Assembly (NCBI RefSeq): GCF_000003605.2
Contig: NW_003112593.1
Location: 1-13,175 of the forward strand
Length of the DNA stretch: 13,175 bases
Direction: 5' to 3'
Origin: Saccoglossus kowalevskii
Lineage: Eukaryota; Hemichordata; Enteropneusta; Harrimaniidae
Shown piece after piece: positions 1-10,680 of the stretch (position 1 is the stretch's first letter; every line of letters starts with the position of its first letter). The translations under genes and the position numbers were made by a program. The notes under the pieces were generated by a model that was not told where the DNA came from, searched no databases, and saw nothing but the letters and a program-made list of their open reading frames with translations.

Positions 1-320
1 CACTACCTGGACACTGATAGTGATATCCACACTGAATGACCCCTACCCGGACACTGACAGCAACATCCACACTAAATGACCCCTACCCGGACACTGACAG
101 CAACATCCACACTAAACAACCCCTACCCGGACACTGATAGTGATATCCACACTAAATGACCCCTACCAGGACACTGATAGTGATATCCACACTGAATGAT
201 CACTACCCGGACACTGATAGTGATATCCATACTAAATGACCCATACCCGGACACTGATAGTGATATCCATACTAAACGACCCTTACCCGGACACTGATAG
301 TGATATCCATACTAAATGAT
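1..320. repeat. Mixed A/B unit block, copy 1 of a block repeated at 1841
   Basis: Eight in-register units. Units at 41 and 81 are type B (GACAGCAACATCC); the rest are type A. Bases 1-300 align with 1841-2140 at an offset of 1840 bp (46 units). I count four differences: unit starts CACTAC/CCCTAC at 1/1841, CCAGG/CCGGG at 161/2001, CCCGG/CTCGG at 201/2041, and CCATAC/CTATAC at 241/2081. The match breaks just after 300, where the second copy has TCTACAATGAATGAA. The shared order of B, B, TAAACAAC end, TAAATGAC end, CCATAC start and TAAACGAC end makes chance similarity unlikely. No gene is present. Confidence 0.85.
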
Positions 321-1080
321 CCTACCCGGACACTGATAGTGATATCCATACTAAATGATCCCTACCCGGACACTGATAGTGATATCCATACTAAATGATC
401 CCTACCCGGACACTGATAGTGATATCCATACTAAATGATCACTACCCGGACACTGATAGTGATATCCACACTGAATGATCCCTACCCGAACACTGATAGT
501 GATATTCATACTAAATGATCCCTACCCGGACACTGATAGTGATATCCATACTAAATGATCCCTACCCGGACACTGATAGTGATATCCACACTGAATGATC
601 ACTACCCGGACACTGATAGTGAAATCCACACTGAATGATCACTACCTGGACACTGATAATGATATCCATACTGAATGATCACTACCCGGACACTGATAGT
701 GATATCCACACTGAATGATCACTACCCGGACACTGATAGTGATATCCATACTGAATGATCACTACCCAGACACTTGATAGTGATATCCATACTAAATGAT
801 CACTACCCGGACACTGATAGTGATATCCACACTGAACGACCCTTACCCGGACACTGATATTGATATCCATACTAAACGACCCTTACCCGGACACTGATAG
901 TGATATCCACACTGAATGATCCCTACCCGGACACTGATAGTGATATCCATACTGAATGATCCCTACCCGGACACTGATAGTGATATCCATACTAAATGAT
1001 CCCTACCCGGACACTGATAGTGATATCCATACTAAATGATCACTACCCGGACACTGATAGTGATATCCACACTGAATGAT
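321..1080. repeat. Type A block containing a 1-bp register slip
   Basis: About 19 type A units, mainly CCCTAC or CACTAC starts with TAAATGAT or TGAATGAT ends. The unit at 321-359 has only 39 bp (CCTACC for CCCTACC), and the unit at 760-800 has 41 bp (CACTTGATAG, an extra T near 774), so units between run one base out of register. The unit at 480 carries CCCGAA and GATATTCATAC; its TTCAT marker recurs at 4166, 5006 and 13006 in similar neighbour order, so 440-620 resembles 4126-4310. No B or TTAG units occur here, and no gene is seen. Confidence 0.85.
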
Positions 1081-1960
1081 CCCTACCCGGACACTGACAG
1101 CAACATCCACACTAAATGACCCCTACCCGGACACTGACAGCAACATCCACACTAAATGACCCCTACCCGGTCACTGATAGTGATATCCACACTAAATGAC
1201 CCCTACCCGGACACTGACAGCAACATCCACACTAAATAACCCCTACCCGGACACTGATAGTGATATCCACACTAAATGACCCCTACCCGGACACAGACAG
1301 CAACATCCACACTAAATAACCCCTACCCGGACACTGATAGTGATATCCACACTAAATAACCCCTACCCGGACACAGACAGCAACATCCACACTAAATGAC
1401 CCCTACCCGGACACTGATAGTGATATCCACACTAAATGACCCCTACCCGGACACAGACAGCAACATCCACACTAAATGACCCCTACCCGGACACTGATAG
1501 TGACATCCACACTAAATGACCCCTACCCGGACACTGACAGCAACATCCACACTAAATGACCCCTACCCGGACACTGACAGCAACATCCACACTAAACGAC
1601 CCATACCCGGACACTGACAGCAACATCCACACTAAATGACCCCTACCCGGACACTGATAGTGATATCCACACTAAATGACCCCTACCCGGACACTGACAG
1701 CAACATCCACACTAAATGACCCCTACCCGGACACTGATAGTGATATCCACACTAAATAACCCCTACCCGGATACTGACAGCAACATCCACACTAAATGAC
1801 CCCTACCCGGACACTGATAGTGACATCCACACTAAATGGCCCCTACCTGGACACTGATAGTGATATCCACACTGAATGACCCCTACCCGGACACTGACAG
1901 CAACATCCACACTAAATGACCCCTACCCGGACACTGACAGCAACATCCACACTAAACAAC
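1081..1960. repeat. B-rich domain with an 80-bp A-B dimer
   Basis: Type B units start at 1081, 1121, 1201, 1281, 1361, 1441, 1521, 1561, 1601, 1681, 1761, 1881 and 1921, that is 13 of the 21 B units in the window. From 1161 to 1520 and again from 1641 to 1840 they alternate strictly with type A units, giving an 80-bp higher-order period. Three successive B units (1281, 1361, 1441) also share ACACAGACAG instead of ACACTGACAG, which marks them as copies of one dimer. Almost all units here end in TAAATGAC or TAAATAAC and begin CCCTAC, so the domain lacks TGATCA sites. No gene is present. Confidence 0.9.
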
Positions 1961-3120
1961 CCCTACCCGGACACTGATAGTGATATCCACACTAAATGAC
2001 CCCTACCGGGACACTGATAGTGATATCCACACTGAATGATCACTACTCGGACACTGATAGTGATATCCATACTAAATGACCTATACCCGGACACTGATAG
2101 TGATATCCATACTAAACGACCCTTACCCGGACACTGATAGTGATATCTACAATGAATGAACACTACCCGGACACTGACAGTGATATCCATACTGAATGAT
2201 CACTACCCGGACACTGATAGTGATATCCACACTGAATGATCACTACTTAGACACTGATAGTGATATCCACACTGAATGATCACTACCCGGACACTGATAG
2301 TGATATCCACACTGAATGATCACTACCCGGACACTGATAGTGATATCCACACTGAATGATCACTACCCGGACACTGATAGTGATATCCATACTGAATGAC
2401 CCCTACCCGGACACTGATAGTGATATCCATACTGAATAATCACTACCCGGACACTGATAGTGATATCCATACTGAATGATCACTACCCGGACACTGATAG
2501 TGATATCCACACTGAATGATCACTACCCGGACACTGATAGTGACATCCATACTAAATGACCCATACCCGGACACTGATAGTGATATCCATACTGAATGAT
2601 CACTACCCGAACACTGATAGTGATATCCATACTGAATGATCACTACCCGGACACTGACAGCAACATCCACACTAAATGACCCCTACCTGGACACTGATAG
2701 TGATATCCACACTGAATGATCACTACCCGGACACTGATAGTGACATCCATACTAAATGACCCATACCCGGACACTGATAGTGATATCCATACTAAACGAC
2801 CCTTACCCGGACACTGATAGTGATATCCACACTGAATGATCACTACCCGGACACTGACAGTGATATCCATACTAAATAATCACTACTTAGACACTGATAG
2901 TGATATCCACACTGAATGATCACTACCCGGACACTGATAGTGATATCCACACTGAATGATCACTACCCGCACACTGATAGTGATATCCATACTGAATGAC
3001 CCCTACCCGGACACTGATAGTGATATCCATACTGAATGATCACTACCCGGACACTGATAGTGATATCCATACTGAATGATCACTACCCGGACATTGATAG
3101 TGATATCCATACTGAATGAT
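1841..3120. repeat. Highly marked reference block for later copies
   Basis: Thirty-two in-register units carrying many rare markers: TAAACAAC end (1921), CCGGG (2001), TCTACAATGAATGAA (2121), GACAGTGATAT (2161, 2841), CTTAG (2241, 2881), GATAGTGACAT (2521, 2721), CCCGAA (2601), a lone B unit (2641), CCCGCACACT (2961) and ACATT (3081). Parts of this order recur at 8486-9228, 9686-10680 and 12126-12878, and the CCCGCACACT to ACATT stretch (2961-3115) recurs at 7246-7400. It is therefore the most complete version of a block found in several places. Which copy is ancestral cannot be told from this window alone. No coding function is supported. Confidence 0.85.
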
Positions 3121-3520
3121 CACTACCCGGACACTGATAGTGATATCCATACTAAATGATCCCTACCCGGACACTGATAGTGATATCCATACTGAATGAT
3201 CCCTACCCGGACACTGATAGTGATATCCATACTGAATGATCCCTACCCGGACACTGATAGTGATATCCATACTAAATGATCCCTACCTGGACACTGATAG
3301 TGATATCCATACTAAATGACCCTTACCCGGACACTGATAGTGATATCCATACTAAACGACTCCTACCCGGACACTGATAGTGATATCCATACTGAATGAT
3401 CCCTACCCGGACTCTGATAGTGATATCCATACTAAATGATCCCTACCCGGACACTGATAGTGATATCCACACTAAATGATCCCTACCCGGACACTGATAG
3501 TGATATCCATAATAAATGAT

Positions 3521-3734
3521 CCCCTATCCCGGACACTGATAGTGATTTCCATACTAAAATGATCCCTACCCGGACACTGATAGTGATATCCACACTAAAT
3601 GATCACTACCCGGACACTGATAGTGATATCCATACTGAATGATCCCTACCCGGACACTGATAGTGATATCCATACTGAATGATCCCTACCCGGACACTGA
3701 TAGTGATATCCATACTGAAATGATCCCTACCCGG
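3521..3734. repeat. Cluster of four insertion events (+5 bp)
   Basis: Within about 215 bp the array gains five bases: CCCCTATCCCGG at 3521 (+2 against CCCTACCCGG), ACTAAAATGAT near 3555 (+1), CTGAAATGAT near 3718 (+1) and CCCGGGACACT near 3732 (+1). Most are extensions of short homopolymers. Only five further 1-bp indels occur in the remaining 12.9 kb, so the clustering is striking. The extra bases permanently shift the register by +5 for everything to the right. The cause may be a real mutation cluster or imperfect consensus sequence; the window cannot separate these. Confidence 0.9.
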
Positions 3735-3740
3735 GACACT

Positions 3741-4200
3741 GATAGTGATATCCATACTGAATGATCCCTACCCGGACACTGATAGTGATATCCATACTAA
3801 ACGACCCTTACCCGGACACTGATAGTGATATCCATACTAAATGATTCCTACCCGGACACTGATAGTGATATCCATACTAAATGATCCCTACCCGGACACT
3901 GATAGTGATATCCATACGGAATGATCCCTACCTGGACACTGATAGTGATATCCATACTAAACGACCCTTACCCGGACACTGATAGTGATATCCATACTAA
4001 ATGATCCCTACCCGGACACTGATAGTGATATCCATACTAAATGATTCCTACCCGGACACTGATAGTGATATCCACACTGAATGATCCCTACCCGGACACT
4101 GATAGTGATATCCATACTAAATGATCACTACCCGGACACTGATAGTGATATCCACACTGAATGATCCCTACACGGACACTGATAGTGATATTCATACTAA
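3741..4200. repeat. Left copy of a 21-unit (840 bp) offset duplication
   Basis: This stretch aligns with 4581-5040 at an offset of exactly 840 bp. Shared rare markers in the same order are TAAACGAC/CCTTAC, TTCCTAC (3841/4681), ATACGGAATGAT (3911/4751), CCTGG (3931/4771), a second TTCCTAC (4041/4881), and CTACACGGA followed by GATATTCATAC (4161/5001 onward). Differences seen in the right copy include GCTAG at 4621, CATAGTAA near 4831 and GACCCT for GACACT near 5016. Confidence 0.88.
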
Positions 4201-4440
4201 ATGAACCCTACCCGGACACTGATAGTGATATCCATACTAAATGATCCCTACCCGGACACTGATAGTGATATCCACACTGAATGATCACTACCCGGACACT
4301 GATAGTGATATCCACACTAAATGATCCCTACCCGGACACTGATAGTGATATCCATACTAAATGATCCCTACCCGGACACTGATAGTGATATCCATACTAA
4401 ATGATCCCTACCCGGACACGGATAGTGATATCCATACTAA

Positions 4441-5245
4441 ATGATCCCTACCCGGACACTGATAGTGATATCCACACTGAGTGATCACTACTTAGACACT
4501 GATAGTGATATCCACATTGAATGATCACTACCCGGACACTGATAGTGATATCCATACTGAATGATCCCTACCCGGACACTGATAGTGATATCCATACTGA
4601 ATGATCCCTACCTGGACACTGCTAGTGATATCCATACTAAACGACCCTTACCCGGACACTGATAGTGATATCCATACTAAATGATTCCTACCCGGACACT
4701 GATAGTGATATCCATACTAAATGATCCCTACCCGGACACTGATAGTGATATCCATACGGAATGATCCCTACCTGGACACTGATAGTGATATCCATACTAA
4801 ACGACCCTTACCCGGACACTGATAGTGATATCCATAGTAAATGATCCCTACCCGGACACTGATAGTGATATCCATACTAAATGATTCCTACCCGGACACT
4901 GATAGTGATATCCACACTGAATGATCCCTACCCGGACACTGATAGTGATATCCATACTAAATGATCACTACCCGGACACTGATAGTGATATCCACACTGA
5001 ATGATCCCTACACGGACCCTGATAGTGATATTCATACTAAATGATCCCTACCCGGACACTGATAGTGATATTCATACTGAATGATCCCTACCCGGAGACT
5101 GATAGTGATATCCACACTGAATGATCACTACCCGGTCACTGATAGTGATATCCACACTAAATGATCCCTACCCGGACACTGATAGTGATATCCACACTGA
5201 ATAATCACTACCCGGACACTTATAGTGATATTCATACTGAATGAT
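4441..5245. repeat. Transition domain from CCCTAC-type to CACTAC/TTAG-type units
   Basis: Units change from the CCCTAC-rich left part to the CACTAC-rich right part. A TTAG unit appears at 4491. GATATTCATAC occurs at three closely spaced units (about 5026, 5066 and 5226), more densely than elsewhere. The 21-unit duplication copy lies inside this domain. Other private changes include GGAGACT near 5094, GGTCACT near 5134 and TATAG at 5221. No gene is seen. Confidence 0.75.
4581..5040. repeat. Right copy of the 21-unit duplication
   Basis: Partner of 3741-4200, offset 840 bp. It keeps the ordered markers TTCCTAC, ATACGGAATGAT, CCTGG, TTCCTAC, CTACACGGA and GATATTCATAC, with a few private substitutions. 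The two copies are separated by about 380 bp of other units, so this is a nearby but not back-to-back duplication. After 5040 the copies diverge: the left copy has AATGAACCC and the right AATGATCCC. Confidence 0.88.
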
Positions 5246-6305
5246 CCCTACCCGGACACTGATAGTGATATCCACACTGAATGATCACTACCCGGACACT
5301 GATAGTGATATCCATACTGAGTGATCAATACCCGGACACTGATAGTGATAACCATACTGAATGATCACTACCCGGACACTGATAGTGATATCCATACTAA
5401 ATGATCCCTACCCGGACACTGATAGTGATATCCATACTGAATGATCACTACCCGGACACTGATAGTGATATCCATACTGAATGACCCCTACCCGGAAACT
5501 GATAGTGATATCCACACTGAACGACCCTTACCCGGACACTGATAGTGATATCCATACTAAACAACCCTTACCCGGACACTGATAGTGATATCCACACTGA
5601 ATGATCCTTACCCGGACACTGATAGTGATATCCATACTGAATGATCACTCCCCGGACACTGATAGTGATATCCATACTGAATGATCACTACCCGGACACT
5701 GATAGTGATATCCATACTGAATGATCACTACTTAGACACTGATAGTGATATCCACACTGAATGATCACTACCCGGACACTGATAGTGATATCCATACTGA
5801 ATGATCACTACTTAGACACTGATAGTGATATCCACACTGAATGATCACTACCCGGACACTGATAGTGATATCCATACTGAATGATCACTACCCGGACAGT
5901 GATAGTAATATCCATACTGAATTATCACTACTTAGACACTGATAGTGATATCCATACTGAATGATCACTACTTAGACACTGATAGTGATATCGACACTGA
6001 ATGATCACTACCCGGACACTGATAGTGATATCCACACTGAATGATCACTACCCGGACACTGATAGTGATACCCACACTGAATGATCACTACCCGGACACT
6101 GGTAGTGATATCCATACTGAATGATCACTACTTAGACACTGATAGTGATATCCACACTGAATGATCACTACCCGGATCACTGATAGTGATATCCATACTG
6201 AATGATCACTACCCGGACACTGATAGTGATATCCATACTGAATGATCACTACCCGGACACTGATAGTGATATCCATAGTGAATGATCACTACCCGGACAT
6301 TGATA
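5246..6305. repeat. Left copy of a ~1.05-kb block repeated at 10606-11660
   Basis: Aligns with 10606-11660 at an offset of 5360 bp (134 units), becoming 5359 after the extra T at 6177. Shared markers in order are GTGATCA (5321/10681), TAAATGATCCC (5391/10751), GGAAACT (5495/10855), TAAACAAC (5551/10911), ATGATCCTTA (5601/10961), CACTCC (5646/11006), repeated CTTAG units, GACAGTGATAGTAATAT (5896/11256), ATTATCAC (5921/11281), ATCGACAC (5991/11351), GATACCCACAC (6066/11426) and ACATTG near 6300. I count roughly ten differences. TTAG units are dense here (5731, 5811, 5931, 5971, 6131). Confidence 0.87.
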
Positions 6306-8040
6306 GTGATATCCATACTGAATAATCACTACCCGGACACTGATAGTGATATCCATACTGAATGATCACTACCCGGACACTGATAGTGATACCCACACTG
6401 AATGATCACTACCCGGACACTGATAGTGATATCCATACTGAATGATCACTACTTAAACACTGATAGTGATATCCACACTGAATGATTACTACCCGGACAC
6501 TGACCTGATATCCATACTGATTGATCACTACCCGGACACTGTTACTGATATCCATACTGAATGATCACTACCCGGACACTGATAGTGATATCCATAGTGA
6601 ATGGTCACTACCCGGACATTGATAGTGATATCCATACTGAATAATCACTACCCGGAAACTGATAGTGATATCCACACTGAATGATCACTACCCGGACACT
6701 GATAGTGATATCCATACTGAATGATCACTACTTAGACACTGATAGTGATATCCACACTGAATGATCACTACCCGGACACTGATAGTGATATCCATACTGA
6801 ATGATCACTACCCGGACACTGATAGTGATATCCATACTGAATGATCACTACCCGGACACTGATACTGATATCCATACTGAATAGTCACTACCCGGACACT
6901 GATAGTGATATCCACACTGAACGACCCTTACCCGGACACTGATAGTGATATCCATACTAAACAACCCTTACCCGGACACTGATAGTGATATCCACACTGA
7001 ATGATCCCTACCCGGACACTGATAGTGATATCCATACTGAATGATCACTCCCCGGACACTGATAGTGATATCCATACTGAATGATCACTACCCGGACACT
7101 GATAGTGATATCCATACTGAATGATCACTACTTAGACACTGATAGTGATATCCACACTGAATGATCACTACCCGGACACTGATAGTGATATCCATACTGA
7201 ATGATCACTACATAGACACTGATAGTGATATCCACACTGAATGATCACTACCCGCACACTGATAGTGATATCCATACTGAATGACCCCTACCCGGACACT
7301 GATAGTGATATCCATACTGAATGATCACTACCCGGACACTGATAGTGATATCCATACTGAATGATCACTACCCGGACATTGATAGTGATATCCATACTGA
7401 ATGATCACTACCCGGACACTGATAGTGATATCCATACTGAATGATCACTACCCGGACACAGATAGTGATATCCATACTGAATGATCACTACCCGAACACT
7501 GATAGTGATATCCATACTGAATAATCACTACCCGGACACTGATAGTGATATCCATACTGAATGATCACTACGCGGACACTAATAGTGATATCCATACTGA
7601 ATGATCACTACCCGGACACTGATAGTGATATCCATACTGACTGATCACTACCCGGACACTGATAGTGATATCCATTCTGAATAATCACTACCCGGACACT
7701 GATAGTAATATCCATACTGAATGATCAGTACCCGGACACTGATAGTAATATCCATACTGAATGATCAGTACCCACACACTGATAGTGATATTCATACTGA
7801 ATGATCACTACCCGGACACTGATAGTGATATCCATACTGAATGATCACTACCTGGACACTGACAGTGATATCAATACTGAATGATCACGACCCGGACACT
7901 GATAGTGATATCCATACTGAATGATCCCTACCCAGACACTGATAATGATATCCACACTGAATGATCACTACCCGGACATTGATAGTGATATGCATACTGA
8001 ATAATCACTACCCGGACACTGATAGTGATATCCATACTGA
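6306..8040. repeat. CACTAC-type domain with older, degraded block copies
   Basis: About 43 type A units, mostly CACTAC starts and TGAATGAT ends, so TGATCA, CCGG and GATATC palindromes all recur. The unit near 6501 is damaged (TGACCTGATA, one base short), and its neighbour at 6541 reads GTTACTGATA. Segment 6841-7240 shares ordered markers with 5441-5840 (offset 1400) and with 8121 onward (offset 1280), including TAAACAAC and CACTCC. Segment 7246-7400 shares CCCGCACACT then ACATT 120 bp later with 2961-3115 and 12726-12880. Private variants are frequent between 7560 and 7990. No gene is seen. Confidence 0.8.
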
Positions 8041-9200
8041 ATGATCACTACCCGGACACTGATAGTGATATCCATACTGAATGATCACTACCCGGACACT
8101 GATACTGATATCCATACTGAATAGTCACTACCCGGACACTGATACTGATATCCATACTGAATAGTCACTACCCGGACACTGATAGTGATATCCACACTGA
8201 ACGACCCTTACCCGGACACTGATAGTGATATCCATACTAAACAACCCTTACCCGGACACTGATAGTGATATCCACACTGAATGATCCCTACCCGGACACT
8301 GATAGTGATATCCATACTGAATGATCACTCCCCGGACACTGATAGTGATATCCATACTGAATGATCACTACTTAGACACTGATAGTGATATCCACACTGA
8401 ATGATCACTACCCGGACAGTAATAGTGATATCCACACTGAATGATCACTACCCGGACACTGATAGTGATATCCACACTGAATGACCCCTACCCGGACACT
8501 GACAGCAACATCCACACTAAATGACCCCTATCCGGACACTGACAGCAACATCCACACTAAACAACCCCTACCCGGACACTGTTAGTGATATCCACACTAA
8601 ATGACCCCTACCGGGACACTGATAGTGATATCCATACTAAACGACCCTTACCCGGACACTGTTAGTGATATCTACACTGAATGAACACTACCCGGACACT
8701 GACAGTGATATCCATAATGAATGATCACTACCCGGACACTGATAGTGATATCCACACTGAATGATCACTACTTAGACACTGATAGTGATATCCACACTGA
8801 ATGATCACTATCCGGACACTGATAGTGATATCCACACTGAATGATCACTACCCGGACACTGATAGTGATATCCACACTGAATGATCACTACCCGGACACT
8901 GATAGTGATATCCATACTGAATGATCACTACCCGGACACTGATAGTGATATCCATACTGAATGACCCCTACCCGGACACTGATAGTGATATCCATACTGA
9001 ATAATCACTACCCGGACACTGATAGTGATATCCATACTGAATGATCACTACCCGGACACTGATAGTGATATCCACACTGAATGATCACTACCCGGACACT
9101 GATAGTGACATCCATACTAAATGACCCATACCCGGACACTGATAGTGATATCCATACTGAATGATCACTACCCGAACACTGATAGTGATATCCATACTGA
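8041..9200. repeat. Tandem block duplication, copy A (29 units)
   Basis: This 1160-bp block is followed directly by a near-identical block at 9201-10400, with matching continuing to 10428. I read one substitution (A at 8421, G at 9621) and one unit missing here compared with copy B. The missing unit is a plain CACTACCCGG unit after the CACTCC marker; it is present in the related segments at 5681, 7081 and 11041, so loss from copy A is the simpler reading. The block contains doubled GATACTGATA/ATAGTCAC units (8101-8160), TAAACAAC, CACTCC at 8326, two B units (8486, 8526), GTTAG units, TCTACACTGAATGAA and ATAATGAATGAT. Confidence 0.93.
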
Positions 9201-10428
9201 ATGATCACTACCCGGACACTGATAGTGATATCCATACTGAATGATCACTACCCGGACACTGATACTGATATCCATACTGAATAGTCACTACCCGGACACT
9301 GATACTGATATCCATACTGAATAGTCACTACCCGGACACTGATAGTGATATCCACACTGAACGACCCTTACCCGGACACTGATAGTGATATCCATACTAA
9401 ACAACCCTTACCCGGACACTGATAGTGATATCCACACTGAATGATCCCTACCCGGACACTGATAGTGATATCCATACTGAATGATCACTCCCCGGACACT
9501 GATAGTGATATCCATACTGAATGATCACTACCCGGACACTGATAGTGATATCCATACTGAATGATCACTACTTAGACACTGATAGTGATATCCACACTGA
9601 ATGATCACTACCCGGACAGTGATAGTGATATCCACACTGAATGATCACTACCCGGACACTGATAGTGATATCCACACTGAATGACCCCTACCCGGACACT
9701 GACAGCAACATCCACACTAAATGACCCCTATCCGGACACTGACAGCAACATCCACACTAAACAACCCCTACCCGGACACTGTTAGTGATATCCACACTAA
9801 ATGACCCCTACCGGGACACTGATAGTGATATCCATACTAAACGACCCTTACCCGGACACTGTTAGTGATATCTACACTGAATGAACACTACCCGGACACT
9901 GACAGTGATATCCATAATGAATGATCACTACCCGGACACTGATAGTGATATCCACACTGAATGATCACTACTTAGACACTGATAGTGATATCCACACTGA
10001 ATGATCACTATCCGGACACTGATAGTGATATCCACACTGAATGATCACTACCCGGACACTGATAGTGATATCCACACTGAATGATCACTACCCGGACACT
10101 GATAGTGATATCCATACTGAATGATCACTACCCGGACACTGATAGTGATATCCATACTGAATGACCCCTACCCGGACACTGATAGTGATATCCATACTGA
10201 ATAATCACTACCCGGACACTGATAGTGATATCCATACTGAATGATCACTACCCGGACACTGATAGTGATATCCACACTGAATGATCACTACCCGGACACT
10301 GATAGTGACATCCATACTAAATGACCCATACCCGGACACTGATAGTGATATCCATACTGAATGATCACTACCCGAACACTGATAGTGATATCCATACTGA
10401 ATGATCACTACCCGGACACTGATAGTGA
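9201..10428. repeat. Tandem block duplication, copy B (30 units plus 28 bp)
   Basis: Copy B of the block above, offset 1160 bp before the extra unit and 1200 bp after it. All rare markers recur in order: GATACTGATA twice, ATAGTCAC twice, TAAACAAC, CACTCC (9486), GACAGTGATAG, TATCCGG (9730), B units at 9686 and 9726, GTTAG, TCTACAC, ATAATGAATGAT and CCCGAA. Divergence begins at 10429 (GTGACAT against GTGATAT at 9229), after which this copy continues like 2744 onward. Such near-identity inside an otherwise diverged array implies a very recent event or an assembly effect. Confidence 0.93.
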
Positions 10429-10680
10429 CATCCATACTAAATGACCCATACCCGGACACTGATAGTGATATCCATACTAAACGACCCTTACCCGGACACT
10501 GATAGTGATATCCACACCGAATGATCACTACCCGGACACTGACAGTGATATCCATACTAAATAATCACTACTTAGACACTGATAGTGATATCCACACTGA
10601 ATGATCACTACCCGGACACTGATAGTGATATCCACACTGAATGATCACTACCCGGACACTGATAGTGATATCCATACTGA
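10429..10680. repeat. Segment matching 2744-2995
   Basis: The unit starting at 10406 aligns with 2721 at an offset of 7685. The series GATAGTGACAT, CCATAC start, TAAACGAC/CCTTAC, GACAGTGATAT, TAAATAAT and CTTAG is shared in order, with CACACCGAATGAT (near 10516) as a private change. Agreement fades around 10646-10690, where this copy has CCCGG and a GTGAT end against CCCGC and AATGAC in the first copy. It thus joins the tandem duplication to the copy of the 5246 block. Confidence 0.8.

Larger units (their letters stand above)
3121..4440. repeat. Fairly uniform CCCTAC-type domain
   Basis: Mostly type A units beginning CCCTAC and ending TAAATGAT or TGAATGAT, with occasional CCTTAC/TAAACGAC and TTCCTAC markers and no B or TTAG units. 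It holds the insertion cluster (3521-3734), the left copy of a 21-unit duplication (3741-4200), and the stretch 4021-4334 that reappears at the right end of the window (12861-13175). Because CC replaces CA at unit positions 1-2, most junctions here read TGATCC and lack the TGATCA palindrome that is common elsewhere. No gene is seen. Confidence 0.8.

Noticed and set aside
682-870. Minus-strand open frame of 62 codons, and similar frames at 1963-2190, 2443-2670, 2643-2870, 6088-6276, 9008-9235, 10208-10555, 12208-12435 and 12408-12635
   Set aside because: All consist of the same 40-residue pseudo-repeat read from the satellite, end at the repeat's own TAG, overlap one another (2443-2670 with 2643-2870, 12208-12435 with 12408-12635) and lack any unique domain. 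They are chance open stretches.
3730-3736. CCCGGG as a special site, also at about 10814
   Set aside because: It results from a one-base insertion at 3732 and from an A-to-G change in CCCGGGCACT at 10811; there is no sign that either is a functional site.
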